64,000 nt of DNA from Rhizobium sp. Root482 (GCF_001426565.1 NZ_LMFA01000012.1:248861-312860), one strand, 5' to 3'. Positions 1 to 8,054 are shown, counted from the stretch's first letter. The notes: a model not told the origin generated them from the letters alone. Made by a program: numbers and translations.

Positions 1-192
1 CCCCCAACGCACGAGCAATGCCCTTCGCTCCGGCAGATTGCTGCCCGGCCTCTGCCGCTCGCTCGCCAGGACGACCAGGATCGGCTGCGTCGGCGCGATA
101 TTGAAGCGCGCCGGAAAATCCTCGGTGTCCAGGAGACCGAAGACCTCCGCCAATTCCTTCGGTGTCGCCGTCAGTGAAAATCGTCCGCACAT
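1..192 (-). CDS. SOS response-associated peptidase (SRAP/YedK/HMCES), N-terminal part
   Basis: Only the first 64 codons lie in the window; the gene runs off the left edge. The translation begins Met-Cys-Gly-Arg-Phe, the signature of the SRAP family, in which Cys2 is freed by removal of Met1 and forms a thiazolidine crosslink to abasic sites in single-stranded DNA. An Asn-Ile-Ala-Pro-Thr segment near residue 31 is also typical: the Asn belongs to the active site. The ATG at 192-190 must be the start because Cys2 has to follow it. It is divergent from a Nudix hydrolase gene, with 65 bp between the two starts. The family shields abasic sites from error-prone processing. The C-terminal active-site residues cannot be checked here. 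Confidence 0.9.
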   Translation of the reverse strand, partial: MCGRFSLTATPKELAEVFGLLDTEDFPARFNIAPTQPILVVLASERQRPGSNLPERRALLVRWG

Positions 193-257
193 GGCATTCA
201 GATCGCATTTCGCCTAATATAGGTCAAGATTTTCGGTGTTTGCCAGGTTTGAGGATC

Positions 258-680
258 ATGACGACGTCTCCGCAGCTTGCCTCTTCCGCCATCCTCGAAC
301 GGGATGGACGCTATCTCCTGGTGCGGCGCGCCAATCCGCCCTCGATGGATATGTTTGCCTTTCCCGGCGGCCGGGCGGAACTGGGCGAGACACCGGCGCA
401 GACCGCGCTTCGCGAATTTCACGAGGAGACCGGCATCCGGGCGCGCAATCCGCACCTGTTCCAGACCTATGACCTGCCGCCCCGCACCGCCGACGGGACG
501 GGCGCCCGGCATTTCTTTCTTTCCGTTTTCAAGGTCGATGCCGATCCGGATATCGTAGCGGTCGCCGGGGACGATGCGGCCGGCATCGGCTGGTACACGG
601 CGGATGAGATATTTCAACTGCCGATCCCCGACAGCGTGCGCGAATGCGTGGAAAAGCTGGAAGCATTTCGGCCGAGATGA
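258..680 (+). CDS. Nudix hydrolase
   Basis: A 140-residue single-domain Nudix protein. Residues 38-60 give a complete Nudix box (G-x5-E-x7-R-E-F-x-E-E-x-G-I), so the Mg-binding glutamates are intact and the enzyme should be active on a nucleoside-diphosphate-linked substrate. The substrate cannot be told from sequence; similar short proteins include ADP-ribose and (d)NTP pyrophosphatases. The frame is open further upstream, but the ATG at 258 places the first beta strand (SSAILERDGRYLLVRR) at the usual distance from the N terminus. The upstream extension would also overlap the divergent SRAP gene. A secreted TIGR02301 protein follows 53 bp downstream. Confidence 0.88.
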   Translation: MTTSPQLASSAILERDGRYLLVRRANPPSMDMFAFPGGRAELGETPAQTALREFHEETGIRARNPHLFQTYDLPPRTADGTGARHFFLSVFKVDADPDIVAVAGDDAAGIGWYTADEIFQLPIPDSVRECVEKLEAFRPR

Positions 681-733
681 CAGTTGTTCGAAAATCCGCT
701 TGCCGCGGCGGTGATTCGAGGCTTGAAAGGGGC

Positions 734-1153
734 ATGATCCGTTTTCCTGTCGCGCGCTGGTGGTTTTTGCTCGTCCTTGCGGGCCTGCCCGCTGCCGCCA
801 TGGCGCAGGCGGGCGTGGCGAATGGCCCGGCTGCAAATACCGAAAAGCCCGTTCCCTACGATGCGCGGCTGCTCCGGCTGGCCGAAATCACCGGATCGGT
901 CCATTATCTACGCACGTTGTGCAAGGACGATAAAGCCGATGACTGGCGGCGGTCGATGCAGGAACTGCTCGACAAGGAGGCTGGAAGCGAGGCCTTGCGG
1001 CGTGCCCGGCTAACGGCGGCCTTCAACCGCGGCTACCGTGCATTCGCCTCGGTTTATATGGCCTGCACGCCGGCTGCGGTCACGGCCGACGGCAAATATC
1101 GTGCCGAAGGGGCAACACTTGCCTCGGAAATCGTCGCCCGCTTTGGAAATTAA
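734..1153 (+). CDS. TIGR02301 family secreted protein
   Basis: A 139-residue protein with a clear signal peptide (hydrophobic residues 9-22, likely cut after Ala-Met-Ala at 24). It resembles TIGR02301, a small family restricted mostly to Rhizobiales and of unknown function. Two cysteines, C63 (LRTLC) and C111 (YMACT), are well placed for a disulfide in the periplasm. The start at 734 is preceded by a good ribosome site (GAAAGGGGC) and puts the signal peptide at the N terminus. It is in the same orientation as the Nudix gene, 53 bp after it, so co-transcription is possible. Confidence 0.8.
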   Translation: MIRFPVARWWFLLVLAGLPAAAMAQAGVANGPAANTEKPVPYDARLLRLAEITGSVHYLRTLCKDDKADDWRRSMQELLDKEAGSEALRRARLTAAFNRGYRAFASVYMACTPAAVTADGKYRAEGATLASEIVARFGN

Positions 1154-1277
1154 GCATAAATTAACCTCTTTCTTCAGGAGCCCGTGTCGTTTCGGGAAAA
1201 GGCTGCTAAAGTCGTTAAGAGAGTGGTAAGAAGTGGCGCCGTTCGAGTCTGGCGGCGGGTAAAGAGCGTGAAACGGC

Positions 1278-1547
1278 ATGGAACGAATGATGGAACCCAG
1301 TCTGAATGACATCGACGACATGATCGTTCATGAGAAGATGCAGGCAGCCCTGGAACACCAGAACGAGGCCTGGGCGGACGGAATGGCCGACGGCATCGAG
1401 CCGGAAATCATCGCCGATGCCGCCATTGCGCTGGCCATGCGCGAGACCATCCGCCTCCAGGGCGAAGATGGCGCCGAGGCCATGTTGAATTCGCTGCGCG
1501 AGCGCATGCTGGCCGGGGAATTCTCACCGGAACGAACCCTGCAGTAG
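1278..1547 (+). CDS. conserved hypothetical protein, acidic and helical
   Basis: An 89-residue protein rich in Met, Glu, Asp and Ala, with no signal peptide, membrane segment or cysteine. It is probably all-helical and cytoplasmic. I do not recognise a named domain. It reads like a short hypothetical protein conserved in rhizobia. The start could be 1278 or the in-frame ATG at 1290 (MEPSLND). It is followed after 13 bp by the next secreted protein gene, so the two may be one transcript. Codon use looks like that of its neighbours, which supports a real gene. Confidence 0.6.
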   Translation: MERMMEPSLNDIDDMIVHEKMQAALEHQNEAWADGMADGIEPEIIADAAIALAMRETIRLQGEDGAEAMLNSLRERMLAGEFSPERTLQ

Positions 1548-1560
1548 TTTCGAGGCTGTC

Positions 1561-2307
1561 ATGATAGGCCAGATGTCGGAAAACCGGTCTTTCGCGGTTC
1601 GTCTGTGTGCGGTCCTTTTCGCTGCCCTGTCCATCGCATTGATCGCCCCGCTGCAACCGGCCTTCGCGCTTAGCGAGTTGAAACAGATCCCCGGCGACAG
1701 CGACCAAGGCGAGACCACCGGCGACACGCCTGAAATCGAGGAACCCGAAGAGGTTGAGCCACTGCAGATTCCGATGCCGGATCCGCTGGTCAACAAGCCC
1801 TCGCGGGACACCAAGGACGATTCGCTCGAGGAAGAGCCTGTCGGGCCGGTAGAAGTCCTCACCGATATTTCCAAAATCCCGGCGCCCGTTGCGCGGATGC
1901 GTAAGCTGATCGTCGAAGCGGCCGCGTCCGGCGATATCGAGCGGCTGCGCCCTCTGCTCGGAAAAGGCCCGACCCAGACCCAGGTCAGCGGAAACGAGGG
2001 CGACCCCATCCAGACGCTGAAGGAACTTTCCGGCGATGAGGAAGGGATCGAAATCCAGGCCATCCTGCTCGACGTTCTCTCCACCGGCTTCGTGCTGGTC
2101 GACAAGGGAACGCCGGAGGAAGCCTATGTCTGGCCCTATTTCACGGAAAAGCCGCTGGCAACGCTGACCGCGCCCGAAAAGGTCGATCTTTTCCGGCTGA
2201 TCACGGCTGGCGACTATGCCGAGATGCTCGAAGCCGGAAACTATAATTTCTACCGTGTCGGCATCACCCCGGATGGACAGTGGAAATTTTTCGTCGCCGG
2301 AGACTGA
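1561..2307 (+). CDS. secreted hypothetical protein with acidic linker
   Basis: A 248-residue protein. Residues 10-37 form a signal peptide with a likely cut after Ala-Phe-Ala. A long acidic, proline-rich low-complexity stretch follows (about 40-95, rich in Glu/Pro/Asp), then a folded part (about 100-248) containing YVWPYFTEKPL and ending in DGQWKFFVAGD. I recall uncharacterised proteins of this layout in rhizobia, but no function is known to me. It probably works in the periplasm with the C-terminal part as the functional unit. An alternative start is the ATG at 1573. It lies 124 bp upstream of ygfZ on the same strand. Confidence 0.7.
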   Translation: MIGQMSENRSFAVRLCAVLFAALSIALIAPLQPAFALSELKQIPGDSDQGETTGDTPEIEEPEEVEPLQIPMPDPLVNKPSRDTKDDSLEEEPVGPVEVLTDISKIPAPVARMRKLIVEAAASGDIERLRPLLGKGPTQTQVSGNEGDPIQTLKELSGDEEGIEIQAILLDVLSTGFVLVDKGTPEEAYVWPYFTEKPLATLTAPEKVDLFRLITAGDYAEMLEAGNYNFYRVGITPDGQWKFFVAGD

Positions 2308-2431
2308 GGCGGGGCAAGGCGCTTGCCGGAGCGGCTACAACATCCTACCTGTTTCATTTCCGCGCGCGCGGACGATATGTGTCGGACGCGCCGGCCGGAA
2401 GCCACCACGCTTTGTGAACAGGACACTATCG

Positions 2432-3274
2432 ATGCAGGCCTTCGCCCTTCCCGACCGCGCTCTCGTGACTGTCTGCGGACAGGATGCGCAGAATTTCCTT
2501 CAGGCGCTGATCACCACCGATCTTGACCAGTTGGAAGATGGCGAGGCGCGACCGGGCGCGCTCCTGACGCCACAGGGCAAGATCCTGTTCGATTTCATCG
2601 TCAGCCGCGACGCGGCCTGTATCCGGCTCGAAACCGGGCTCGACCAGGCCGAGGCCCTGTTGAAGCGGCTGACCATGTACAAGCTGCGGGCGCCGATCTT
2701 GCTTGCGCTGACGGCGCCGGCCGTGGTCGGCATCTTGCTTGAGGACGTGCCCGGCGGCTTTCGCGACACGGGCTTTGCCAAGGCCGGCCGCACGGTCTTT
2801 CGCGTTTATGCGGATGAAAACATGAATGAAGGCAACGCGGCGGATTACGATAGCCTGCGTATTGCCAGCGGCATTGCCGCCCCGGGTGCCGATTATGCCC
2901 TGCAGGATGTGTTTCCGCATGACGTGCTGATGGACAGGAATGGCGGCCTTTCGTTCAAGAAGGGCTGCTATGTCGGGCAGGAAGTGGTCTCGCGCATGCA
3001 GCATCGCGGCACGGCGCGCCGCCGCCTCGTTCACGTCGCGGCCGCAAGCCCCCTGCCCACGACAGGCACGCCGCTGACGGTCAAGGGAAAGGTGATCGGT
3101 GCGCTCGGCACTGTCATCGGCAGTGCGGGCCTGGCGATCGTGCGGATCGACAAGGCGGGCGAGGCGATTGCCGGAGGCGACGCCATTCTCGCCGGCGAAC
3201 AGCCGGTCATCCTCGCCCTGCCCGCCTGGAGCGGCCTTGAATTTCCGTCGCAGGCCGACGAGGCGAGCGCCTGA
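2432..3274 (+). CDS. ygfZ: folate-binding protein YgfZ (iron-sulfur cluster repair)
   Basis: A 280-residue GcvT-like protein of the YgfZ/IBA57 family, which helps assemble or repair certain [4Fe-4S] enzymes in a tetrahydrofolate-dependent way. The diagnostic motif K-G-C-Y-V-G-Q-E is at 177-184 with the conserved Cys179. The start at 2432 gives MQAFALPDRALVTVCGQDAQNF, the usual N terminus; the frame upstream overlaps the previous gene. Its stop overlaps the next start (TGATG, 3272-3276), so translation of the HD hydrolase is probably coupled to it. This operon ends in a predicted NAD regulator. NadA, made 5 kb away, is a [4Fe-4S] enzyme, so a functional link is conceivable but is inference. 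Confidence 0.92.
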   Translation: MQAFALPDRALVTVCGQDAQNFLQALITTDLDQLEDGEARPGALLTPQGKILFDFIVSRDAACIRLETGLDQAEALLKRLTMYKLRAPILLALTAPAVVGILLEDVPGGFRDTGFAKAGRTVFRVYADENMNEGNAADYDSLRIASGIAAPGADYALQDVFPHDVLMDRNGGLSFKKGCYVGQEVVSRMQHRGTARRRLVHVAAASPLPTTGTPLTVKGKVIGALGTVIGSAGLAIVRIDKAGEAIAGGDAILAGEQPVILALPAWSGLEFPSQADEASA

Positions 3275-3879
3275 TGTCTGCGCGTGCCTGGCAGCGCATG
3301 CTCTCGGGGCGCAGGCTGGATCTGCTCGATCCCTCGCCGCTCGATGTCGAACTCTCCGACATCGCCCACGGCCTTGCTCGCGTCGCCCGCTGGAACGGCC
3401 AGACCGAGGGCGACCATGCCTTTTCGGTTGCCCAGCACAGCCTGGTCGTCGAGGAAATCTTCCGCCGGCATTATGGCGACGCGCCGGACGAATGCCAGTT
3501 GGCGCTTTTGCACGACGCGCCGGAATATGTGATCGGCGACATGATCTCGCCCTTTAAGGCGGTGGTCGGCGGCGGCTACAAGGGGGTGGAAAAACGGCTG
3601 GAGACGGCCATCCATCTGCGCTTCGGCCTGCCTTCGTCAATGCCCGCCGATCTCAAGAGCCGGATCAAGAAGGCGGACCAGATCGCCGCCTATTTCGAGG
3701 CCACCATCCTGGCGGGGTTTTCGCTTCAGGAAGCCCGGAAATTCTTCGGCCAGCCGCGTGGCATCACCCGCGAGATGATCCCGATCGAGCCGATGCCGGC
3801 GATCGAGGCGCAGCGCCGGTTCGCCGAGCGATTCCATGCCATCGAGGCGCGGCGCGCTCATGCAAAGGCGACATCCTGA
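3274..3879 (+). CDS. HD-domain phosphohydrolase (YfbR-like)
   Basis: A 201-residue single HD-domain protein. The metal ligands are visible as H55 (VAQHSL), H80-D81 (LLHDAPEYVIGD) and D135 (KKADQIAA). This arrangement matches small HD hydrolases of the YfbR group, which remove phosphate from deoxynucleoside 5'-monophosphates. The exact substrate is not provable from sequence. The ATG overlaps the ygfZ stop by one base. The next gene starts directly after this gene's TGA, with no spacer, so the set is a tightly packed operon. Confidence 0.85.
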   Translation: MSARAWQRMLSGRRLDLLDPSPLDVELSDIAHGLARVARWNGQTEGDHAFSVAQHSLVVEEIFRRHYGDAPDECQLALLHDAPEYVIGDMISPFKAVVGGGYKGVEKRLETAIHLRFGLPSSMPADLKSRIKKADQIAAYFEATILAGFSLQEARKFFGQPRGITREMIPIEPMPAIEAQRRFAERFHAIEARRAHAKATS

Positions 3880-4419
3880 ATGCCCATGCTCATCGTTTCA
3901 CCCCTGTCGCGCATCGGAGAAATGGCCGTCCGTCATCGCTGCCGGGAAATGGTCAGCCTTCTGGCAAAGAACCAGGCTTTCCACCGCCCTGCCGTCATCG
4001 CGGCGGACCGGCACCTGCTGCTCGGCGTCAATGATATCAGCTTTGCCGGCAATGCCGCACTGATCGCGCCGCAGGAGGAGCATGTGCGCGCGATCGTGGA
4101 TTTTTCCCGCAGCTGGGATCGCACCGCGCCGCTGCTCGTCCATTGCTGGATGGGCGTATCGCGCTCTCCGGCCGCCGCCGCCATCCTCGCCCTTGCCGTC
4201 GAGCCGGAGCAGGACGAGATGGATCTGGCGCGGCGCCTGCGGGCAGCCTCCGCCTATGTCACGCCGAACGCGCGGCTGATCGAGATCGGCGATCACCTCC
4301 TGTCGCGGGGCGGCAGGCTGATCGCGGCGATCAAGACGATCGGCCGCGGCGCCGAGGCCGATGGGAACGCGCCCTTCCTTTTCTCGCCGCTGCCGGAGCC
4401 CGTCACCGATGCAGGTTGA
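3880..4419 (+). CDS. tyrosine phosphatase family protein
   Basis: A 179-residue protein with a cysteine-phosphatase loop H88-C89-x5-R95 (VHCWMGVSRS) followed by a helix, as in dual-specificity and protein-tyrosine phosphatases. A general-acid Asp would be expected some 30 residues earlier; D51/D52 in GVNDISFAG or D79 are candidates. The start at 3880 is the first codon after the previous stop. Its 3' end overlaps the next gene (start 4409) by 11 bp. The substrate is unknown: protein phosphotyrosine or a small phosphorylated metabolite are both possible, and the neighbouring Nudix-type regulator makes a nucleotide-related substrate worth considering. Confidence 0.82.
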   Translation: MPMLIVSPLSRIGEMAVRHRCREMVSLLAKNQAFHRPAVIAADRHLLLGVNDISFAGNAALIAPQEEHVRAIVDFSRSWDRTAPLLVHCWMGVSRSPAAAAILALAVEPEQDEMDLARRLRAASAYVTPNARLIEIGDHLLSRGGRLIAAIKTIGRGAEADGNAPFLFSPLPEPVTDAG

Positions 4420-5425
4420 CGAGGGAGCGATCGGCCAGAGTCCGACAGACGGCGACCGGACGGATGGGGCGCCGATCGCAGTCGAGATCGGCCTCAATGC
4501 CGTCATCGTCGCGGTGGCGAACCGCTCTCCTTGCATCCTTTCGGTGAGCGGAGACGGCGACCGCGACGGCCTGCCGTTCGGCCCTTTCGATCCCGCCAGG
4601 CACCGGACCTTCGAAACCAGTCTGAGGGCGAGCGTCGAACAGCAGACGGCGCTTGATCTCGGCTATATCGAGCAGCTCTACACTTTTGGCGACCAGGGCC
4701 GTTACCGCACGACCGGAACCGGCAGCCGGCATATGGTCTCCGTCGGCTATCTCGCCCTGACCCGCACCGACGCGGAAAGCGATGCCCGGCTGACCGATGC
4801 CGGCGCCCATTGGCGCGACTGGTATAGCTACCTGCCCTGGGAGGACTGGAGGCAGGGGCGTCCGATCGTCATCGACCAGGTCATCCTTCCCGCCTTGCGC
4901 CTGTGGGAAACCTCAGCGTCGCAGGAGGAGCGCATGGGACTGCCGCAGCGGCGCACCCGCATGCGCCTTGCCTTCGGTCTCGACGATTTTCCCTGGGACG
5001 AGGAGCGCGTGCTTGAGCGATACGAGCTTCTCTACGAAGCCGGGCTGGTTGGCGAAGCCGTCATCGACGGCCGGATGGAGGCAGGCGAGACAGTGCCGGT
5101 CGGCCTCACCATGCGCCATGATCACCGTCGCATCGTCGCCACCGCCGTCGCCCGGCTGCGCGGCAAGATCAAATACCGCCCGGTGATCTTCGAACTGATG
5201 CCGCCGGAATTCACCCTGACGGACCTGCAGGCGACCGTCGAGGCCATTTCCGGCCGCCATCTGCACAAGCAGAATTTCCGGCGCCTCGTCGAAGGCGCCG
5301 AACTGGTCGAACCCACCGGCATGCTGACGACGGCCACCGGCGGCAGGCCGGCCGCCCTCTTCCGTTTCCGCCGCCAGATCCTCGACGAGCGGCCCGCCCC
5401 CGGGCTGAAGGTCGGCGGCCGGTAG
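4409..5425 (+). CDS. Nudix-related transcriptional regulator, NadQ/NrtR type
   Basis: A 338-residue protein. Residues about 25-145 look like a Nudix fold, but the catalytic Nudix box is not conserved: the E/R-E-x-x-E-E series is absent from the region around 60-90. It is therefore likely a sensor and not an enzyme. Residues about 251-325 carry the winged-helix block typical of NrtR-family regulators (FELMPPEFTLTDL followed by HKQNFRR). From memory, alphaproteobacterial members of this group (COG4111, called NadQ in regulon reconstructions) repress nadABC. The nad operon lies 2 kb away on the other strand, with an operator-like palindrome upstream of nadA (11115-11142). The ATG at 4409 overlaps the phosphatase gene, so it is translated as the last gene of the ygfZ operon. 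Confidence 0.75.
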   Translation: MQVDEGAIGQSPTDGDRTDGAPIAVEIGLNAVIVAVANRSPCILSVSGDGDRDGLPFGPFDPARHRTFETSLRASVEQQTALDLGYIEQLYTFGDQGRYRTTGTGSRHMVSVGYLALTRTDAESDARLTDAGAHWRDWYSYLPWEDWRQGRPIVIDQVILPALRLWETSASQEERMGLPQRRTRMRLAFGLDDFPWDEERVLERYELLYEAGLVGEAVIDGRMEAGETVPVGLTMRHDHRRIVATAVARLRGKIKYRPVIFELMPPEFTLTDLQATVEAISGRHLHKQNFRRLVEGAELVEPTGMLTTATGGRPAALFRFRRQILDERPAPGLKVGGR

Positions 5426-5454
5426 CTCCATCTGAAACAGGAGGCGAATCGGGC

Positions 5455-5964
5455 TTACTCGATCACCGCGCAGGCAAGCCTTGCGCCGGCATCGCCGGAA
5501 GGCTGGCTGCGGTTGTCGTCGGAATTTTCATGGATCATAAGGGCTCGGCCGCGGATGCCGTTCTTGGCATTGTCAAGCACGACCATGGTGTTGAACACCT
5601 GGGCGCGCAAGACGCCGTCGCTGCCGACATATTGATTGGGCATGTCACCCGCATGCGGGCCGTTGGCGGCGAGAAAACCATGCTCGGTCTCGCCGGGGTT
5701 GAAATGCTTGCCGGCCGACTCATGGTGATCGGCGGCATCGCATTTGCCGGTCTCGTGGACGTGGAACGCCACCCATTTGCCAGGCGGCAGGCCGGTGACT
5801 TCCAGCTCGATCAGGACGCCGGCCTTGGCCGCGGTGAGCGAAGCGCGCCCGGTCTCCTTGCCGTCCTTTCCGATGAAATTGGCAATGGCCGTTTGCGACG
5901 ATGACTGCGCGATGGCGGGCGTCGCGGCAAGCGACAAGGCAAGCAAGGCGATCATGCGTTCCAT
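5455..5964 (-). CDS. sodC: periplasmic Cu,Zn superoxide dismutase
   Basis: A 169-residue protein with a signal peptide (cut near Ala19). All metal ligands can be found: Cu ligands H68 and H70 (FHVHE), bridging H87 (HFNP), Zn ligands H95, H104 and D107 (HAGDMPN), and Cu ligand H145. C75 and C165 would form the conserved disulfide. It removes periplasmic superoxide. The start at 5964 has a strong ribosome site (GGAGG, 8 bp before ATG). It is monocistronic or follows the TauE/SafE gene by 101 bp. A sequence matching general-stress sigma factor promoters lies just upstream (6002-6026). Confidence 0.95.
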   Translation of the reverse strand: MERMIALLALSLAATPAIAQSSSQTAIANFIGKDGKETGRASLTAAKAGVLIELEVTGLPPGKWVAFHVHETGKCDAADHHESAGKHFNPGETEHGFLAANGPHAGDMPNQYVGSDGVLRAQVFNTMVVLDNAKNGIRGRALMIHENSDDNRSQPSGDAGARLACAVIE

Positions 5965-6001
5965 GAGACGTTCCTCCGGGAGCTGGAATTTCTCCCTTTG
6001 C

Positions 6002-6026
6002 AACGTGCCATCGAGCCGGGGGTTCC
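6002..6026 (-). promoter_or_regulatory. putative EcfG/RpoE2-type promoter of sodC
   Basis: Reading the minus strand, GGAAC (6026-6022) is followed after exactly 16 bp by CGTT (6005-6002), about 38 bp before the sodC start codon. GGAAC-N16/17-CGTT is the consensus for the alphaproteobacterial general stress sigma factor EcfG (RpoE2 in Sinorhizobium). The spacing, orientation and distance to the gene all fit. This is a pattern match only. Confidence 0.6.
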
Positions 6027-6065
6027 GGATTATTTCAGTTCAGCGATGTTTTGGTCGGGAACCGG

Positions 6066-6797
6066 TCAGAATATCCGGATGGCCGAAGTGGCGATGATCA
6101 CCAGCGCAACCGCGATCATCAGGGGGCGCACAGGCAGGCGCTTGACGACCAGGGCACCGATCGGAGCCGCCAGCACGCCGCCAAGCACCAGGCCAGCCGC
6201 CGAACCAAGATCGGACCAGCCGAGCGTCATCACGAAGGTCGCCGAGATCGTCAGGGTGACAGCGAATTCGGTAAGGCTGGTGGAGCCGATCACCTTCTTG
6301 GGCTCATGGCCACGACCGATCAGCGAGGTTGTGACGATAGGACCCCAGCCGCCGCCACCGGCCGCATCGAGCGCGCCGCCGCCAAAGCCGATGAAGGGTA
6401 CCGCCCAGTCCTTCACGTCGCGCGGCCAGAGGGGGCCGAGCGCCTTGAACAGAATATAGATGCCGACCAGCACCAGATAGGCGGACACGAAGGGCTCGAT
6501 GATGTCGCCATCGATCCGGGTGAGGCCAAAGGCGCCGAGCGCCCCGCCAATCATGCCGGCCGGAGCCAGGCGCGCAACGAGGCGCCAGTCGATATTGCGA
6601 TGATAGGCATGCGAAATGCCGGATGCGGCGGTGGTGAAGATTTCGGCGATATGGGTCATGGCGCTCGCCATTACCGGCGGCATGCCGATGGCAAGCAGGC
6701 TGGTGGTGGACAAGAGCCCGAAGGCCATGCCGAGCGCACCATCGACCAGTTGGGCAAAGAAACCGATGACGACGAACATCCAGAAATCTGGCGACAC
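6066..6797 (-). CDS. TauE/SafE family sulfite exporter (TSUP permease)
   Basis: A 243-residue, very hydrophobic protein with about seven to eight membrane segments. The N-terminal block (FFAQLVDGALGMAFG) and the internal glycine-rich repeat (FIGFGGGALDAAGGGGWGP) are the two halves of the TSUP fold, a family that exports small sulfur-containing or organic anions. The GTG at 6797 is preferred as start because AAGGA lies 9 bp upstream. An in-frame extension to 6881 would add a non-hydrophobic leader. The real substrate is unknown. It is divergent from a small secreted-protein gene and lies upstream of sodC on the same strand. Confidence 0.85.
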   Translation of the reverse strand: MSPDFWMFVVIGFFAQLVDGALGMAFGLLSTTSLLAIGMPPVMASAMTHIAEIFTTAASGISHAYHRNIDWRLVARLAPAGMIGGALGAFGLTRIDGDIIEPFVSAYLVLVGIYILFKALGPLWPRDVKDWAVPFIGFGGGALDAAGGGGWGPIVTTSLIGRGHEPKKVIGSTSLTEFAVTLTISATFVMTLGWSDLGSAAGLVLGGVLAAPIGALVVKRLPVRPLMIAVALVIIATSAIRIF

Positions 6798-6899
6798 GGG
6801 CTGATCCTTCTCGATACAGGCGCCTATTTGCGTCAATTGCCGGCCATTGGTAAAGATGCCGGCACGGCACACGATCCGCAAGGGAGCGAAATCGAAGCG

Positions 6900-7124
6900 A
6901 TGCAGACGATTGTTCTCTTCCTTGCCGCCACCCTGCTCACGACATCGCAGGATGGGCCGGCCATTCGCGACTATTTCGAAGGCGGTGCCAGCCAGCCGGC
7001 GGTCGCACTTTGCAACCTGATCGACGAGGCGGTGAACGGGTCTTCCAGGACCTGTCGCTATGATTGCGGGAAGATGCTGAGCATCGATGCGCGCCTGGTC
7101 TGCCCGTTCGTGCTGCCGGAATAG
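6900..7124 (+). CDS. small secreted cysteine-containing protein
   Basis: A 74-residue predicted exported protein. Residues 1-17 form a short signal peptide (MQTIVLFLAATLLTTSQ). The mature part has four cysteines (CNLID, C-R-Y-D-C, CPF), consistent with two disulfides in the periplasm. No family is recognised. The ribosome site (AAGGGAGCG, somewhat far upstream) is weak. It is divergent from the TauE/SafE gene and convergent with nadC, so it stands alone. The signal peptide plus the even number of cysteines argue for a real gene. Confidence 0.55.
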   Translation: MQTIVLFLAATLLTTSQDGPAIRDYFEGGASQPAVALCNLIDEAVNGSSRTCRYDCGKMLSIDARLVCPFVLPE

Positions 7125-7145
7125 TTCGTTCGCGCGCGCCTGCCT

Positions 7146-8054
7146 TCAGGCGATCACCACGTCCAGGCCGATATCCAGCGTCGGCGCCGCCATGGTGATC
7201 TTCGATGTCGAGATATAGTCGACCCCGGTTTCGGCAATGGCGCGGATGGTCTGCAGATTGACATTGCCGGAGGCTTCCAGCCGGGTGCGGCGCAGGTCGC
7301 CAGCATAATCCTCTGCCGCCAGCTGGAAATGAGCGGCATTTAGCGAGACCGCCTGGCGCAGGACCTCCGGTCCCATATTGTCGAGCAGGATGACATCCGG
7401 ACCGGCGACGAGCGCCTCGCGCATCTGCTCCAGCCCATCGACCTCGATCTCGATCTTGACCAGATGGCCGCAATAGGCGCGCGCGGCATGGACGGCGCCG
7501 GCAACGCCGCCGGAAACCGCAATGTGGTTGTCCTTGATCAATACGGCATCGTCTAGACCATAGCGATGGTTGGAACCGCCGCCGAGCCGAACCGCATATT
7601 TTTCCAGCGCGCGCAGGCCGGGAATGGTCTTTCGCGTGCAGCAGACCTTGGCGCGGGTATGGGCGATTTCGGCGGCAAAAATCGCGGTGTAGCTGGCGAC
7701 CCCGCTCAGATGCATCAGGAAATTCAGGGCGACGCGCTCGGCCGACAGCAGTCCGCGAGCGGGCCCGGAGATACGGGCAAGCGCAGTTCCGGGCATGACC
7801 CTGTCACCGTCTTCCACCAGCGCCTCGAAGCGGATCGCCGGATCGATCAGGCGAAAGGCGGCGCGTGCCAGTTCGAGCCCGGCAATGACGCCCTCCTCGC
7901 GGGCATTCATCTCGGCGGTCGCCTTCTTCTCCGCGGCGATCGTGGCATAGGTGGTGATGTCGCCGGCACGGCCGAGATCTTCAAGCAGGGCGGATCGGAC
8001 CTGTTCCTCCACCATCAGGGCGGGCAGTTCCGGGCGAAGGGTGGTCAGGGTCAT
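7146..8054 (-). CDS. nadC: nicotinate-nucleotide pyrophosphorylase (carboxylating), quinolinate phosphoribosyltransferase
   Basis: A 302-residue enzyme that joins quinolinate and PRPP to give nicotinate mononucleotide and CO2, the third step of de novo NAD synthesis. Visible motifs: SAERVALNF (105-113), TRKTIPGLR (140-148), GGGSNHRYGL (158-167) and KDNH (174-177), all substrate-binding loops of the family. The ATG at 8054 gives the usual N terminus; an upstream in-frame GTG at 8075 is less likely. It is the last gene of nadA-nadB-nadC, separated from nadB by 167 bp that hold a palindromic repeat. Confidence 0.96.
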   Translation of the reverse strand: MTLTTLRPELPALMVEEQVRSALLEDLGRAGDITTYATIAAEKKATAEMNAREEGVIAGLELARAAFRLIDPAIRFEALVEDGDRVMPGTALARISGPARGLLSAERVALNFLMHLSGVASYTAIFAAEIAHTRAKVCCTRKTIPGLRALEKYAVRLGGGSNHRYGLDDAVLIKDNHIAVSGGVAGAVHAARAYCGHLVKIEIEVDGLEQMREALVAGPDVILLDNMGPEVLRQAVSLNAAHFQLAAEDYAGDLRRTRLEASGNVNLQTIRAIAETGVDYISTSKITMAAPTLDIGLDVVIA

